64,000 nucleotides of DNA from Coriaria nepalensis (GCA_027186245.1 CP114487.1:6815001-6879000); one strand, 5' to 3'; positions 24,185 through 36,830 are shown, counted from the stretch's first letter. Notes: generated by a model from the letters alone, not told the origin. Numbers and translations are program-made.

Positions 24185-25371
24185 ATAATTACCAAAACCA
24201 AGGGGGTAGACATGTACGGACAACCTTAACCGGGGTGACTGTTGGAGTCGACATGTCAGGATCTGAGAAGGTTTTTGGGGCGCTCCGAGCGGCCGGAAAC
24301 ATTGACTTCGCCTATGGTTTTACTCTATGGTTCTTAGAGAGATACAGGAAAACTATGCCTCATGTAGGATTATCCTTTTTTCAGTTACCATTTTAAATTT
24401 TAAGTCAAGAACAAAATATTTAATTACTTTCATACGTATGTGCATGTCGCCAAAAAAAGGTTGATTACTAATAAGCGACGGTCCACGTGTCGTTAATTCA
24501 AATGTGGGCCATAAAAATTTGTGCCATTTTATCCTGACTACACTTTAATAATAATGTTGCCGATTGTTTGTTATTTCCTACTTTTAGTCTCATATTGGCA
24601 AATCTGATTCGTCACATCTTTAAACCCTATCGTATGATTGAATGGTCCAGGTATGCTTCATGCCCTCCAGAAAGCAAGGCCATGAAGAAAGCAACCGTTG
24701 CTGGCATCTCAACAATAGTTTCTTCTACATACTGTGTGGCTGCACTGGCTATGCAGCATTTAGAAATTATGCACCTGGAAATTTCCTAACCGGGTTCGGA
24801 TTCTACTACCCTTTTTGGCTCATTGACTCTAATATATGCATAGCTATCCATATAGATGGTGCATACCAAGTAAGCTTCGCTCTTAAAAGTGTAGCCTTAA
24901 AGACTTCAATAATTAGAAGAAACTCCTTGAAGCTTTTCTTTTTCTCCTAACATGAAAAACTTACCCTTGCCCAGGTCTTCTGCCAGCCCTTATTCGCCTT
25001 TGTGGAAAATTGGTGCATAACTAAATGGCCAGAGAGCATGTGCAAAACAGGAGAGAATGAAATCCAACATACCGTGGCATGGCTGTGTATAACCTTAGCT
25101 CCTTCAGGCATACATGGAGGGCAGTGTACTTTATAGCTACGGTTTGGAGCAATTTCATTCTGGCCCTTGTTCATCTATTTTCCCATAGAGATGTATATGG
25201 CACAGACGATACTGCATCGATTCTCTTTTACATGGGTGTGCTTGCTCAAGATTCTATCCTGGGTGTGCTTGCTCGTCTAATTTCCTGCTGCTGTTGGAGC
25301 TGTCCAACGCCTTGCCAAAGATGTGAACAAGTACAGGCCCTTCCAAACTCAGCAATAACAATCCTTTTTGT
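24185..25371 (+). pseudogene. AAP-family amino acid permease, carboxy-terminal half, decayed
   Basis: Plus-strand blocks in family order: VRTTLTGVTVGVDMSGSEKV then FAYGF (about 24205-24320); VLREIQE in a shifted frame; PPESKAMKKATVAGIST (about 24664-24715); FYILCGCTGYAAFRNYAPGN (about 24723-24785) then LTGFGFYYPFWLID; GAYQ; CQPLFAFVENWCITKWPES (about 24980-25040); FWPLFIYFPIEMYMAQT (about 25160-25205); and AVGAVQRLAKDVNKYRPFQ (about 25285-25345). The amino-terminal half is absent. There are several frameshifts and at least one internal deletion. AAPs are plasma-membrane proton-coupled amino acid importers; this copy cannot encode one. Confidence 0.85.
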
Positions 25372-26151
25372 GTAATTCATCAGCTTTTCACATCGAAAAT
25401 TTATAGAAACAATTATCAATGAGTCTAATCTCTCAAGCATTAAGCATCAAGCTCTACGATTTTGCCCAAAAAGGAAAAATAATAAATACCATCTCATAAT
25501 CTCCAGTAAACATGCTTGCTTGGTTGGTAGACTACATAGCATGCTTGTACATTGTATTATGAGTGAGCAAAGTACGGAGTGAAGTTAAACATGTTAGATG
25601 TATGAGAGCACCGATGGCAAGTGCTGATGCTAGCTCAACTGTTTATATTGGCAGCTTCAGAAGCTCACAACCTTCAACTGCTCAGGAATTTTTATAAGCC
25701 ATTATATAAACATGAAAGGTTCAAACTTGATTCATGACTATTCTTGCCTGGATTTGCTGTCCTGTTTGTTAAATTAGTGGCCCCTTTTTAGATTATCCAT
25801 ATAATGACCCTTTGACTGTAGATCAGCTCTCCAAAAGAAAAGAAAAAAAATGGCGATACAGCCATGGTGCCCCTGTAGATAGAAATACATGTTCACTAAG
25901 AAGTGAGATATACACTGCATATTGAAAGAAAAGAGAAATAAGAAGACAAGCAGAATGCAATCTTCAGTCCAATGTCAAAATTCCTAGAAAATTTGATCAC
26001 AAATATTAGAACAAGATCAGATATCGATTAATGATAATAAACAAATACCATGACATTCATAACTATATAAGAATAATGGCACATAGTTAAGAATGAACTG
26101 GATAACGATGCCAACATAGAGTAGATATAAGAATACCAGATAAAAAGGAGA
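25372..26151. other. Spacer, including probable 3' UTR of the KH gene
   Basis: AT-rich, with no recognised coding sequence. The part next to 26152 should hold the 3' UTR and poly(A) site of the minus-strand KH gene. Confidence 0.4.
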
Positions 26152-29100
26152 TCAACTGGATTCGGTCTCACTCATTACAAATGCTTGGATAAGACTCTGT
26201 GCAGCATGCGTTTGTTCAGGTGTTCCAGAAATTACGATTACAGTTTCAGCTGCTTCCGGCTTTGGCTCAGTAATTGTAATTCTTGCATCAGATATCTGAA
26301 AACAAAAAACAAAAAAGTTAAACATCGTTGCTATCTATAACGCACATACTTTAATAATGATTTGTTCAGATATGAGATAACAGCTTCAGAAGTTAACTGT
26401 TCTACTCCTGTAGTACAAAATACAAAGATATCATATCTTCACACTTGATATTTCAGTTAGTCAAATAATACGTAGAAATTGATCACTCTTTCAAATTTAA
26501 ATATATGCTCTTGCCATAAAAACCATAGGAATTTTAAAAATCTCCATCTTTTCTGTTACCATTTAATGGGACTATAGAAACAATTAAGCTTTAGACAGTT
26601 GATGTGGAGAAGTTTTCATGTCATAGTTTACGAGTACAACACTTGACAGAATAAAGTCGTACCTGACGAATTTGCTTCAAACATTCACCATCCTCTCCAT
26701 GGATTACAGGAACAATGTTAATAGGAACAAAAACCTCGATGGTGGTGCTTGTAATAATAGGTGGTTGGTTTCCTCTACAAAAGGACAGCAAGAAAATAAA
26801 TTACTGAATCCAGGAGGAAAGAAAAAAAAAGTACATGACAGTTACCATACCCTCCAAACCCAGCGTTTCTTCCATGTGGGGCTCCTGCAAAGTCAGACAA
26901 GCCTAGTGGTCCGCCACCTTCAACGTATCCCTACAGACCGGTTTTGGATTGGGAATTACATCAAAAGCTTCAGTTAAAGTAATTACTTAGGTTCTTGGCA
27001 GAGATACTGACGAAAAGAACAAAATCTGCTTCGCATAATAATAAATTTGTCTTTCTATTTTAAGGAGGGTGACCCAATACATGTCCACACTTAGCTGAAA
27101 AACTTCAACTCAACAGCACTATAATAAACTTGACTGAATTTTGCATTTATTATTGGCAGAGGATTGTCTACCGCACAGTAAATAGAGAGCACCAAAAGTA
27201 GCATAACAAGAGTTCAATACCCGGGAACCCCATGGTTTTCTGTCAGATATATTAGGCAGAGCACCTGGTCTATGAATCTTGTGCATGAAAGCTGTTCGAT
27301 CATCACGAGGATGCAAACCACCATCAATGTGAAAAGAGGGACCTAAATTTGAATATCTTCCTGGAGGTGAGAATTCTCTCCTTACCCCATAGGATGAAAA
27401 TACAGGTACTTGATCCGAAAATGCTGGATTTGTTGGATAATTAATGGAAGGAAATAGATCGTGGAAAAAATGATGCTGCAATCTAGCAGTTATCCGCAAT
27501 ATAGCTTCTTGAACTGCTTCAAAATCTCCATTTATCTATCATAAAAGAAACAGGATCAGTACCAACGGTATTGTACATGAGAGCATTCAGAAGCTTGCTG
27601 GTCCTAGGAACTAAGGCCAGGGGCATCAGACCAGCTTAAACACTGACATAGAATTCAACAAAAACTCAACCAAACATATAATATCATATCAATTTAAGAA
27701 ATTACATATGAGCAAGACAGACCTGAACTACTTCTTCATCTGCTTTAGCACACTTTGGAACCTGATCTTTTCCAAGTATACGAATATGTGCACCAGATGA
27801 CTTTCTCATTTCAGCTATGATGGAACCACCCTTTCCCAAGAGACAACCAATTTGATTGGATGAAACTAGAAGCCTAGCCAGTACACTCTGTTCCTTACTA
27901 TCAGGTACAGCTCGGAATATCCTACTCTGTACACGAAGAACGGCATCTTGCAAAACTGATATTCTATCTTCTGGGTGCTGCAATATCAATTTAATGTCAA
28001 GATTACAAAAATTAATCTTATAGAAATAATCACTGAACCAAGACAATCAAGATAAGATAATCGATACTATCTGTCTTCCAGGAATGAAATGATACCGCAG
28101 GGCCAGAGATGATAATAATGCGGTCTTCTGATTCGGGGACAGCCTCCATAACTTTGATGTCACAGCCTGTTTCTTGCTTAAGTGACTTTATTATGGTTCC
28201 TCCCTTTCCAATTACACCTCCTGCCCTTTCATCAGGACACAGCAAGCGGAAGCTTAGTATTTCAACGGGAGGTTTCATTTGACCTGGACCACCACTTTCA
28301 TAATACTTATGGGCCAGAGGAGGTCCAGAATAGGGTACTCCTTGAGAAGAAAAAGAGTGATTATTCAGTAGCCGTCCTTCTGTCTTGGAAGGAGGCAGCC
28401 AAAATGAATGAGATGACTGCACAGTGGTGTTGGCAGAAAAATGATCATTATCACGGGGAGGATTATCCAACAGTTGCTGAGAAACGGATTGAAGAGCTTT
28501 CCTAACTGCTTCAACTCCCCCACTGATCTGCATCCTCATCATGGATGGTAAAAGGAAAACAAGCAATCAAGCAAACATTAACAAAAAATGAATAAGAATA
28601 TTCTTCTTCTCCTTTTTTTTTTCTTTTTTTCTTTTATTTTATTTTATTTCAGCAATCAAATACTGCTACACTGACAATTCACAAGTTTTTTGAGGAACAA
28701 GATTAATGGGACAGTCAATCAGAAAAACAAAGTAGGCATAAAAGCCTATCATGCAGTGATACATCATATCATAATGGAGTTCAAGTGTTGAGAGTAATCT
28801 CTATTTTACTGCACATAGCTTCCCTTAATCCTGTAAACTTTGTTAGGGTATAAGCTAATTTTGATTACATATCATGGCAATGTGAGAATTTTGCAGTTAG
28901 TACTGGCCACTGATAAAAAAAAAAAAAAAAAAAAAAACTTAAAATGCCATCCACATATACCTGAACTAGTTCATCAGTGGCTGATGCACAAGAAGGGAGT
29001 TTGTCCCTAGGGAGAATCCGGATCTGGGCCCCACTCTCGGATGACATTTGCTTGATCACACTGCCACCTTTTCCCAAAATACACCCAATTTGATTGGAAA

Positions 29101-29689
29101 GCACAAGTAATCTGAACACAAACATAGATGACTCATCATTTCCTTCATCCCCTCCCTCTGGCCCTGGTTCTCCAGCAACCATTCTCTTAAAAACTAGTAA
29201 CAACGCGTTTTGCACAGATGGAGTTCCTTCTCCAAATCCAGCATTGTCCATGGGAACAGGATCCTTGTCTTCCTCATTCTTTCTCTTTTCATTCGCATCA
29301 GCCTCCTTTTCCTCTTCATTATTTTCTTCCACATTTTCCTCTTTGGTACCCTCATCCTTGCCCTGCTCAGCTTCAACCTTGTTCTCTTGATCAGACTCGG
29401 AAATAACAACAATTCTTTCATCGCATCCAGATACATTTTCCTCTACTCTGACCTTCGCACCAGCTCCTTGACATATCTGCAATACTATAGCCCCACCTTT
29501 TCCAATAACACACCCAACTTTCGAAGCATGACAGAGTACACGAAAAACCATACCCCCTCGGGGTTTATTAATAGGAAGGTTTTGAGAACGAGTCCCTGTT
29601 GGCTTTTGCCGCTTACTCTTTCCATTTTCATCTGATTCAGTACAGTTCTCATCCAATGGTCTCTTAGAAGGAGTTGATGGAGCAGACAT
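26152..29689 (-). CDS. Five-KH-domain RNA-binding protein
   Basis: Seven coding exons: complement of 28961-29689, 28096-28527, 27723-27977, 27221-27535, 26851-26930, 26663-26774 and 26152-26295. All junctions are GT-AG and the sum is 2067 nt, giving 688 residues. GxxG loops mark the KH domains: GKGG at residues 63-66, 206-209, 350-353 and 435-438, and a variant GEDG at 630-633. A Glu/Lys-rich acidic stretch (about 105-175) separates KH1 and KH2. The start ATG follows an acceptor at 29702-29703, so a 5'-UTR intron is likely. The layout and last domain (VPVIHGEDGECLKQIRQ) match plant nuclear poly(C)-binding-like KH proteins of the HEN4/PEPPER/At4g18375 group, which act in pre-mRNA processing. 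The exact orthologue is uncertain. Confidence 0.9.
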
Positions 29690-30139
29690 GTCTGCTATAT
29701 ACTGAGAAGACGATAATATGATCAAATGAAGTCCAATCACATTCATTCACAAATAAATAAACACATTTTAAGCCTACTGTGAATTGAAACGTAGAAAAAG
29801 TTCAATCACCGCCACAAGTTCAATTACATCTACATGTTTCAGCACTATGAAGTGTACTGTAATTGAAGCTTACTGACTTCTTTATTACCATTTTCAACAG
29901 GAAGAAAAAAAAATCGTCGCTAATGTGATCGAGCTACATACTGTTAATTTCCCACTGTTGACAATAACTTCTTCCATGAAACCAGCTGTTAACAACAAAT
30001 TGCTGAACATATGAAAAAATTTCAGGAGAAAAAGAGAAGTAAACTTCCTCGGGGATTGAAATTATAGTCTTCTTCTTCAGTCGGAATCGCACTTGCAGAG
30101 GCTTTTGAGTGCGAAATCGGGTAAAAGTGACCCAAAATT

Positions 30140-30814
30140 AGGTATTTCTTGAGATGTATGGCGCGAGCTGAATCGTGCCGGGTTGAGAAGAGTTAATTTA
30201 CCGGATTATAACCCGTAACTTCGGTAGGTTCGCCAGACCCAGCCTGCCCGGGCCCAATACATAGGCCCGGCGCAACGGTATTATTTTCTTGCGCCTTACG
30301 TAACTAATCTTCCCTCGTGATTTTAGTATGAATAATGATTTGGTAAGAGATGAAGAAAATCTCCAACATTATTTAATTTCCTTCAGTCTTCTTTTTATTT
30401 TATTTTTTTCTTGAACAACAAGAAAGTCAGACTTTAAAATTCGGCGCAATTATTAATTAATTAATTAATTTTTTTGTAGGAAGTTTCTTTGGGCCGAAGA
30501 AAGCGACAGAAAAACGCGGCCCATCCGACATGGCATATTAAGGAAAAAAGCTTAACTTAACCCGCAAGATATTTTTTTACATTAACCACATTGACTTGCA
30601 AAACCGGAAAACCGAATTGTCTAAAATACCCTCAAGCTCAACCGACGTTATTTGCACCCCCAAGCGGGGTGTTATAGTAGTTTCATCTTATCATTCCTTT
30701 TCGAAGGACGGATAAAAACTAGAACGCGAACTGTTCGAGTTCTTGATTCTACCAGCTTTTTCTTTTCTTGGCAGACTTGAAGTTGTCAGCTTGATCGAAA
30801 AGCTTGTAGAATCC
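30140..30814. promoter_or_regulatory. Shared head-to-head promoter region between KH and SRO genes
   Basis: Less than 0.8 kb separates the probable 5' end of the minus-strand KH gene (about 30.0-30.1 kb) from the plus-strand SRO start at 30815. Site II-like GGGCC/TGGGCC words occur around 30240-30275 and 30490-30525, as in promoters of housekeeping genes. The bidirectional role is inferred from geometry. Confidence 0.5.
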
Positions 30815-32612
30815 ATGGCCTCGAAGCTTTTGAATCAAGATCAGCATCGAGCAAATAAGATTGTGGAATCGGTTGGGGTTAGGGTTTCGGGAAATTCTTC
30901 TGCCTCGATTCGAAACCCTAGATACTGCTGTAAGCAGTTATCTAATCGTTCCTCTGCGCAGCTGCTGATGCAGAACCACTCCAACTTCAAGCGAAGTGGT
31001 GTGCCGTCCAGGTTCATGTTCTTTCAGGACGGATGCTGGGTGGATTTCCCAAGCAAAGTGCTGGAGACCTTGCGATCGGCGTTCATGGAGGGCAAGCCGG
31101 TGATTGACTCGCAAATTGAGGGGTCGACGTACCTGTTCGATTTTCTTCGTATGCTGCAGATTGATTTCGAGACTGGATTGCAGAGGTCAATTGCTTGGAT
31201 CGATCAAAATAGCAAGTGCTTCTTCCCTAGATTGTTCATCGACGAAGAGTCTGAAAATGGTACGGAGAACTCCATGAACCAGAAGATTACAATCGAGATT
31301 CAAATTGCCGGGGATTTGGCCAAGAGGAAGAGCCAAGATGAAGAATTGGATGCGGAGGAGGAGGAAGAGATCGAGGTTAATTCAGTAAACCGGCATGGAA
31401 ATGGCGACGTTTCAAAAAGGCAGCGTATGACTGCATCGGTGTTGGAAAGCCCTAGATGGCCAAGTACGAAGCAGGTGAGAGAAGGAGATAGAGCATACCA
31501 TGTCATTTTCAATTTTTTTCAGTCTGCTATGACGAAGAATGATCCTGGCGCTACTATTACTGCAATTCATCGGTTTACTCGCACAGAGCCATTGGAGAAA
31601 GCTCGCTACGAAGTATTTCAGAAGCAGAATCATATCACGAAAGCTGCCCGTGGAACTTCCAATCTAGTTTATGCTTGGTACGGGTCTTCTTCGGCAAAAG
31701 CAGTAGGCGACATATTGAGTCATGGATTTTCAGAGCCCAGCAGGACTACTGGCTCCAATTCTCATGGGATTGGTGTTTATTTATCACCTGTGCAGTTTCC
31801 ACAGTTGAGGTAAAATTATATGCTACATGTAAAATCTCTTGTGACTGGTCCTCTTTCCTTGAATTTTGATCGTAGGGCTTGATCGATTTGTTTGTTTTGA
31901 CAGTGCTTTAATATCAGAGGCAGATGATAATGGTGAGAAGCATATCATTCTATGCCGGGTTATATTAGGCAATGTGGAAAAAGTGGAGGCGGGTTCCCAA
32001 CAATCTCATCCTTCTAATGTAGATTTTGACACTGGCGTGGATGACCCGAAAAATCCTAGGTGGTATGTTATTTGGTGCTCGAGTATGAATAGACACATTT
32101 TGCCCGAGTATGTTTTGAGCTACAGACCGTCCAATAATGTGCAAGGTAGAGGCATTGCATTGTTTAAGTGCTGCTTATAGTTTTTTCCTTCATTTTGTTG
32201 CCCCCCTATTGTTTATTTTCCCTCTCCCCCAGCTAAACCAAACATACTCTTAAATTTGTCTCAGGTCAATTTAAAGGATCGACATTTACGACTAAGGGAT
32301 GCTCTCTGGTGAAATTGTTGTCAAAGATGAAGGATTCTCTCCCTTCTTCCAAAATTCATGAAGTTGCTTGCCTGTTCAAGAGATACAGAGTAAGTAGTAG
32401 ATTGCTTTTTTTTTTTTTTGCTAATCCCACTATTAGATATCGTGGATGTTTTCCAATGGAAAGAAAAAGTTAAAAGGTTTTATTTCTTACAGGCCGGAGA
32501 CCTGGCCAAGGAAGCGATGGTAAAACAGTTGAGGTCAATAGCTGGAGACGAGATTCTACTTTCATCCATCCGTGAGATTCGTGGCTGCGACAGCCGAGAG
32601 AGGTTGTTCTGA
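30815..32612 (+). CDS. RCD1/SRO-family protein (WWE, PARP-like, RST)
   Basis: Four exons (30815-31809, 31904-32145, 32265-32389, 32493-32612) sum to 1482 nt, giving 493 residues. All introns are GT-AG. The ATG at 30815 is the first in frame; the open frame extends upstream only through non-ATG codons. Domains: WWE at about 66-141 (FMFFQDGCWVDF ... RSIAWIDQNSKCFFPRLF), an acidic Glu-rich linker at about 195-205, PARP-like fold at about 236-415 (AWYGSS ... GIGVYLSP ... YVLSYRPS), and a carboxy-terminal RST domain at about 420-493. The classic His-Tyr-Glu catalytic triad is not evident, as in most SROs, so it is probably a nuclear scaffold binding transcription factors through RST in stress responses. 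It has a WWE domain like RCD1/SRO1 but is shorter than RCD1. Confidence 0.9.
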
Positions 32613-33187
32613 GATTTTTGTTTTTCATTGGAAATTCGTTTGGTAGGTGTTCCAAATCATAGTCATATCGATAGAGTAGTAGCTGTATGTTTCTCAATTC
32701 TCACACATAAGTTTAGGATTCTAATTCTCACATACAAAAGATGAAAGCAAGAACGCGAAAAGAAAAAAAAGAGAGAAAAATTATGTTGTAGTTCGGCCCG
32801 GCCTTTTCTAATGATTATATCAATGCCTCAACTTTGTTCGTGAATATTCACATTCAATCAGTCATGTTTTGCTCAATAGCGCTTTATTCAATGGCACTTC
32901 CTTTACTATTGAAACCATAATGGATTGCATACAAGGTCGTGCAGTATAAGTTGCAGCTCACGAACTAATCGGTTCGATGAGTTTTGTATACATGCCATGA
33001 GTTCGAGTGAATTGAAGTAAGATTTGAGATTCTTCAGACTAACTCGAGGATTAATTCTCATGAACAGAAGAACAAATTCATAAACTTGCACGCGCATATC
33101 TCAAACAAACCTCCAATACAAATCACAGAAACATAAAAAAGAAGAAGAAGAAGAAGAAGAAGGTTCGAGAAATTAAATTTCTGCTCT

Positions 33188-33562
33188 TCAAGTCGTAGAC
33201 GGTGCATCTGAAGGCAAGAGCAGAGGAGAAGGAGAAACAGCCTCCTCCGCCGCCGAAGCAGCGTCGGCGGCGCCACCAGCCTCTGGTTCTTCGCCGGCTT
33301 CGGAAGTAACAGGGAGCCAATCGGGAGGGAGAGGAGGTAGAGGAGCATACACAGTCGGCTTCCGCCTTATGTCGTAGGCACGTGTCTTCCTCGGCCGAGT
33401 TTTCATGTGATGCGCGGTGGCTTTCTTCGTCGGCCTCGAGGAGCACACTATCGCCAATCCGCCGCATTTGTTGTTGCTGGTACTCCATCGAGTTGCTGCT
33501 TTGACGGGGAACTCCGGCACGGCGGAGATTCTGGAACCAAATATAGTTGGAAGAATTGACAT
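33188..33562 (-). CDS. PSRP6: Plastid-specific 50S ribosomal protein 6 (PSRP6, cL38)
   Basis: Single-exon, 124 residues, starting MSILPTIFG. A serine/threonine-rich plastid transit peptide precedes the diagnostic core KKATAHHMKTRPRKTRAYD followed by IRRKPTVYAPLPPLPPDW. An alanine/glutamate-rich carboxy tail follows (about 90-124). The core is characteristic of PSRP6, a small plant-specific subunit of the chloroplast large ribosomal subunit, encoded in the nucleus. Upstream on the minus strand side, TGGGCT (33791) and TGGGCC (33826) resemble the site II elements typical of ribosomal-protein promoters. Opposite and overlapping ORFs are shadows. Confidence 0.9.
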   Translation of the reverse strand: MSILPTIFGSRISAVPEFPVKAATRWSTSNNKCGGLAIVCSSRPTKKATAHHMKTRPRKTRAYDIRRKPTVYAPLPPLPPDWLPVTSEAGEEPEAGGAADAASAAEEAVSPSPLLLPSDAPSTT

Positions 33563-33599
33563 TCTTTGATTTGGAACAGATACAGAGAGAGAGAGAGAG

Positions 33600-33871
33600 A
33601 TTAATTAGAGCAGGTGACCTACTATCTGATGAGCTGCTTCTGCACAGCTCTTGATTGAGAAGAAGTGAGGAATAACGTACATCTATCCGTTTATCTTATC
33701 TTTATCGTCCCTTAGGATTTTGGTCGTTGTTTGAGCCGGTTTGGGTTCATACAGCAGTGCAGTGATCCGGCTAGAAAAATAGCTTTGGTTTGGGCTTAGG
33801 CATTTCTGCAGCTGTTTATACATATTGGGCCGGATTTGTGAGTGTGTTAGATTACTAAAGTGTTACACTCT

Positions 33872-33908
<37 letters not shown>

Positions 33909-34767
33909 GGACATAAACAAGAGAAATGCTTGTATTATATAAATATAATATTTATTATTATAATAAAATTTAATTTATCGAACGCTCGTAAACTATACCC
34001 ATAATACAAAGAATTCGTAAACTATACCCATAATACAAAGAATTCGTAAACTGTACCTATAATACAAAGAATGCCACTATAAGTGATATTAAGCTCCAGA
34101 TAAAATATATAGTCAACGTAAATCCAAAAATCCTTTTATGTTTGTTGCTAATAAATTATAAGTTATCCAGCCAATGAAAAGGAAGGAAAGGAAACAACAA
34201 CAACCAAAAATAAAGAGGATGCCAAAGGCTAATTAAGTAATTACCAAACCTTCATCGTGTTATGAAATTGCAAGATTATTAAAGTATTATCTCATTAAAC
34301 ACATACATGCATTGACTTTATAGAAACTTTAATAATGAAGATTATTTAAGATCAGTGACGTCAGGATGACAAGGTTACTGGGTCAAAGTGTTTTTTTTTT
34401 TTTCGGTGGGTTAAAGTGTTGAAAGACTGAAAATTAGTGAGGATTACGGTGTTGTGCTCAATTCTCAAATCACATGGCCACGGGTGGGCACAAAAATAAG
34501 TAAATAACAAGGAGGTGGGGCCCTCCTCCCACCAATGTGTCTGAAGGATCTTCCTGGGATGTACAACGTGTCTGCAGAACCGGTTCATCCCCAGCCACTA
34601 CTGCTTTCCTCAGGAGATCCCACGCTACAGTCATGCCACAGTCCAGAATGATGAATTGTAAAATCAAGAACAATAGATAAATTAATAAGTCAATATAAAT
34701 AACTACTTCAATCCGACGATTAGGATTAGGGATGAATATCGGATTGCATAATAAGACAATAAATAGC
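33600..34767. repeat. Spacer with (TA)n and a 29-bp triple repeat
   Basis: (TA)n at 33877-33905. Three copies of a 29-bp unit (CGTAAACTATACCCATAATA, then CAAAGAATT) start at 33987, 34016 and 34045 and end at 34073. A (GA)n tract at 33583-33600 lies just upstream of PSRP6. The rest shows no recognised coding sequence. Confidence 0.8.
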
Positions 34768-35486
34768 CGTTGACATCAATTTTTCTTCGAAAGTCTTTAT
34801 AATTTATAATATGTCTCAAGATTTTTATTTGTATTTAACAATAAAATGCAATCGGGAAGGTGGTCGGTCAATTTTATTATGATATTCTAGTCAGTTTTCT
34901 AGAAAGATAAAGGAAGAGTATTAAATGTATTAACAATTCTCTTAGGAATTTTGTATTTCTTCTCACTATTTTGTTACTTAATTTTTGTACCTAGTTTAAG
35001 CTCGGAGGTACCCGATAGCTTTACACATGTCACACTTTTATTGTTCAGTGCTCTGACCGCCTCCGGCTTCATGATATTGTCAGCGCCTCACAGTCTGGCA
35101 TGGTAAGATTTGTGCCCCACTCATTTGCCCCCTTGGATGGCACAATGCCGCCCTAGTCTGACACCCTCTAAGGCATCTCAATGCACAATAGCTCATCCTT
35201 CGTCTGACACACCAAGGACAGGGTTTCCGCTTGAGTGTCAGTTACTTTTCACTTATCCCCTCCTTCAAGGTCCTCCTGCCAACAGCTAAGCTGAGTAAGG
35301 AAATACATGGCTCAAATTTCTCATCTCATCCAAATATAGTTAGTTAGGCAGATACCACCTCAACCCTTTCGTACCTCAGCCTTAATTATCATCTCCCCTT
35401 AGTGCTCTATTTCCATAATCTCGGCTGACAATGCCCAGCCTCGGTCTCTGAGGCCAGTTAAGGTTGTCTAGGGATCGGGTATAATA
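34768..35486 (-). repeat. Left (3') LTR of third gypsy element
   Basis: It aligns with 41252-41934; shared words include TATGTC.CAAGAT, CAATTCTCTTAGGAATTT, CATGTCACAC and TCTGACACACCAA.GA.AGG. It starts CGTTGAC (decayed TGTTGAC) after ATAGC. Confidence 0.85.
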
Positions 35487-35879
35487 GTTAACCCCTTGAC
35501 ACGTAATTATATTATGTAAGTTATGTGGCATTCTAATATCTATTCTAGCTGACAAGCTCTTGCCTCACCCCACCGACCCTCATCTGTATTAAGGGATGTG
35601 AAAGGATGCACGTTGGCGTCTTAAATGCACATTAATTCGTGCTCGTTGTTATCTGTAATGACCTCTAGGGACATGACACATGGAACATACCAGCTGCCAC
35701 ACTCAATCGTCGCGTCCGTTCCCCTTCCCTCTTCTTGTTAAAAACACATTTCCGCCCTTTTCTTCTTCATTCAAAGCTTTCCTACTCTCTCAACCCCTCT
35801 ATTTTCCTCAAAATTTGCTACCTCACACCATCGTTTCAACCACCGTGAACCGCCATCCGCCACTACTGCTTAACCAACC

Positions 35880-36640
35880 ATGTCTGATCGTGCTAGTAAG
35901 TTCTTTTCCTTTCTATGTATTCTTTTTTCGCATATCTTTCATTATATGGTGATGTTCTTCCTTTTCTATGAATGTTCTTCTCATGAATCTTTTCCTGCCT
36001 TAATATTTCTTTGAAATAACGAGTTTTGATCTGAAATAGACTTAGGAGCTGACCATATAGATGTTTGCCTTTCACTAATGCATAAGATTTATATTCTTCT
36101 CATTAGAATTCCAACACTTAGGCGAATTTCGAATTCTAAGTTGGCCCTAGTACCCTGCTTAGTTAAACAACTCTTGAGTATTTCTCAACACCTAGGAAAT
36201 TCACTCTTGACTGATACTAGGATTACCCTCAGTCATCCCGCTCTTCAGAATTTCCCAACACTTGGACAAATTCATGCATTACTGGCAGACTTAGGATCAC
36301 CTTGACTCTCTAGAATAGATTCCTAGCCACCCTAAATCTCCAGACCTGAGGCTGACCCATTGCCTCTTACAGTTAGGTACATCCAAGATGGATAGGCTAA
36401 GGAAGGTCCGGCCTAAACCGAAGAAGAAGACGAAGGGGATGGCTCGGGCTCGGCCTGATCACTACAAAGAAGTCACCTCTACCTTCAACGAGGATGATCG
36501 TTTCCACATCCTAAAGGAGTACGGCGTCTCGTCTTGTATCAACATACGTGTACCTGAGGAGCATGAGTGAATATCCTCGTAGGCACTAATGGGTCCAAAG
36601 AAATGATTGTCTACATGGATATGGTCATTTAGGGCTTTAG
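35880..36640 (+). pseudogene. Antisense accessory gene remnant (Transposase_28-like)
   Basis: The first exon ATG at 35880 (MSDRA) ends at a GTAAGT donor at 35896, exactly as in the sister element at 11272-11288. A second block starts near 36388 (MDRLRKVRPKPKKKTKG ... DDRFHILKEYGVSS then CINIRVPEEH), homologous to 11633-11800. It continues with stops as a VYMDM...STTP-like stretch to about 36640. Most of the carboxy-terminal part is deleted, up to the repeat pair at 36680. Role unknown. Confidence 0.6.
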
Positions 36641-36679
36641 AGTACTACTCCACCTCGTCATTTAATCCTTGCTATACAC

Positions 36680-36830
36680 CTTGGATGCCTGATAATTGTT
36701 CTAAGTTATTGATTCTGAGCCTCAATCGGGTGCTCATATCTTCTTTACCTCGAACGCCAAATAAGTGTTTCAAGTTGTTGATTCTAAGCCCCTATCGGGT
36801 GCTCAAATCTTCTTGTGTTTCTCAAATGTT
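36680..36830 (+). repeat. Two copies of the 69-bp Tat-element unit
   Basis: GATTCTGAGCCTCAATCGGG at 36711 and GATTCTAAGCCCCTATCGGG at 36780 repeat at 69 bp. The accompanying words (AACGCCAAATAAGTGTTTCA) correspond to the unit that is amplified about 13-fold at 15740-16615. Confidence 0.8.

Noticed and set aside
29094..29635. Plus-strand ORFs of up to 141 codons over the KH gene
   Set aside because: Antisense shadows of the Glu-rich exon of the KH protein.
33123..33488. Overlapping ORFs opposite or out of frame with PSRP6
   Set aside because: They run through a (GAA)n tract and lack family wording; PSRP6 explains the region.
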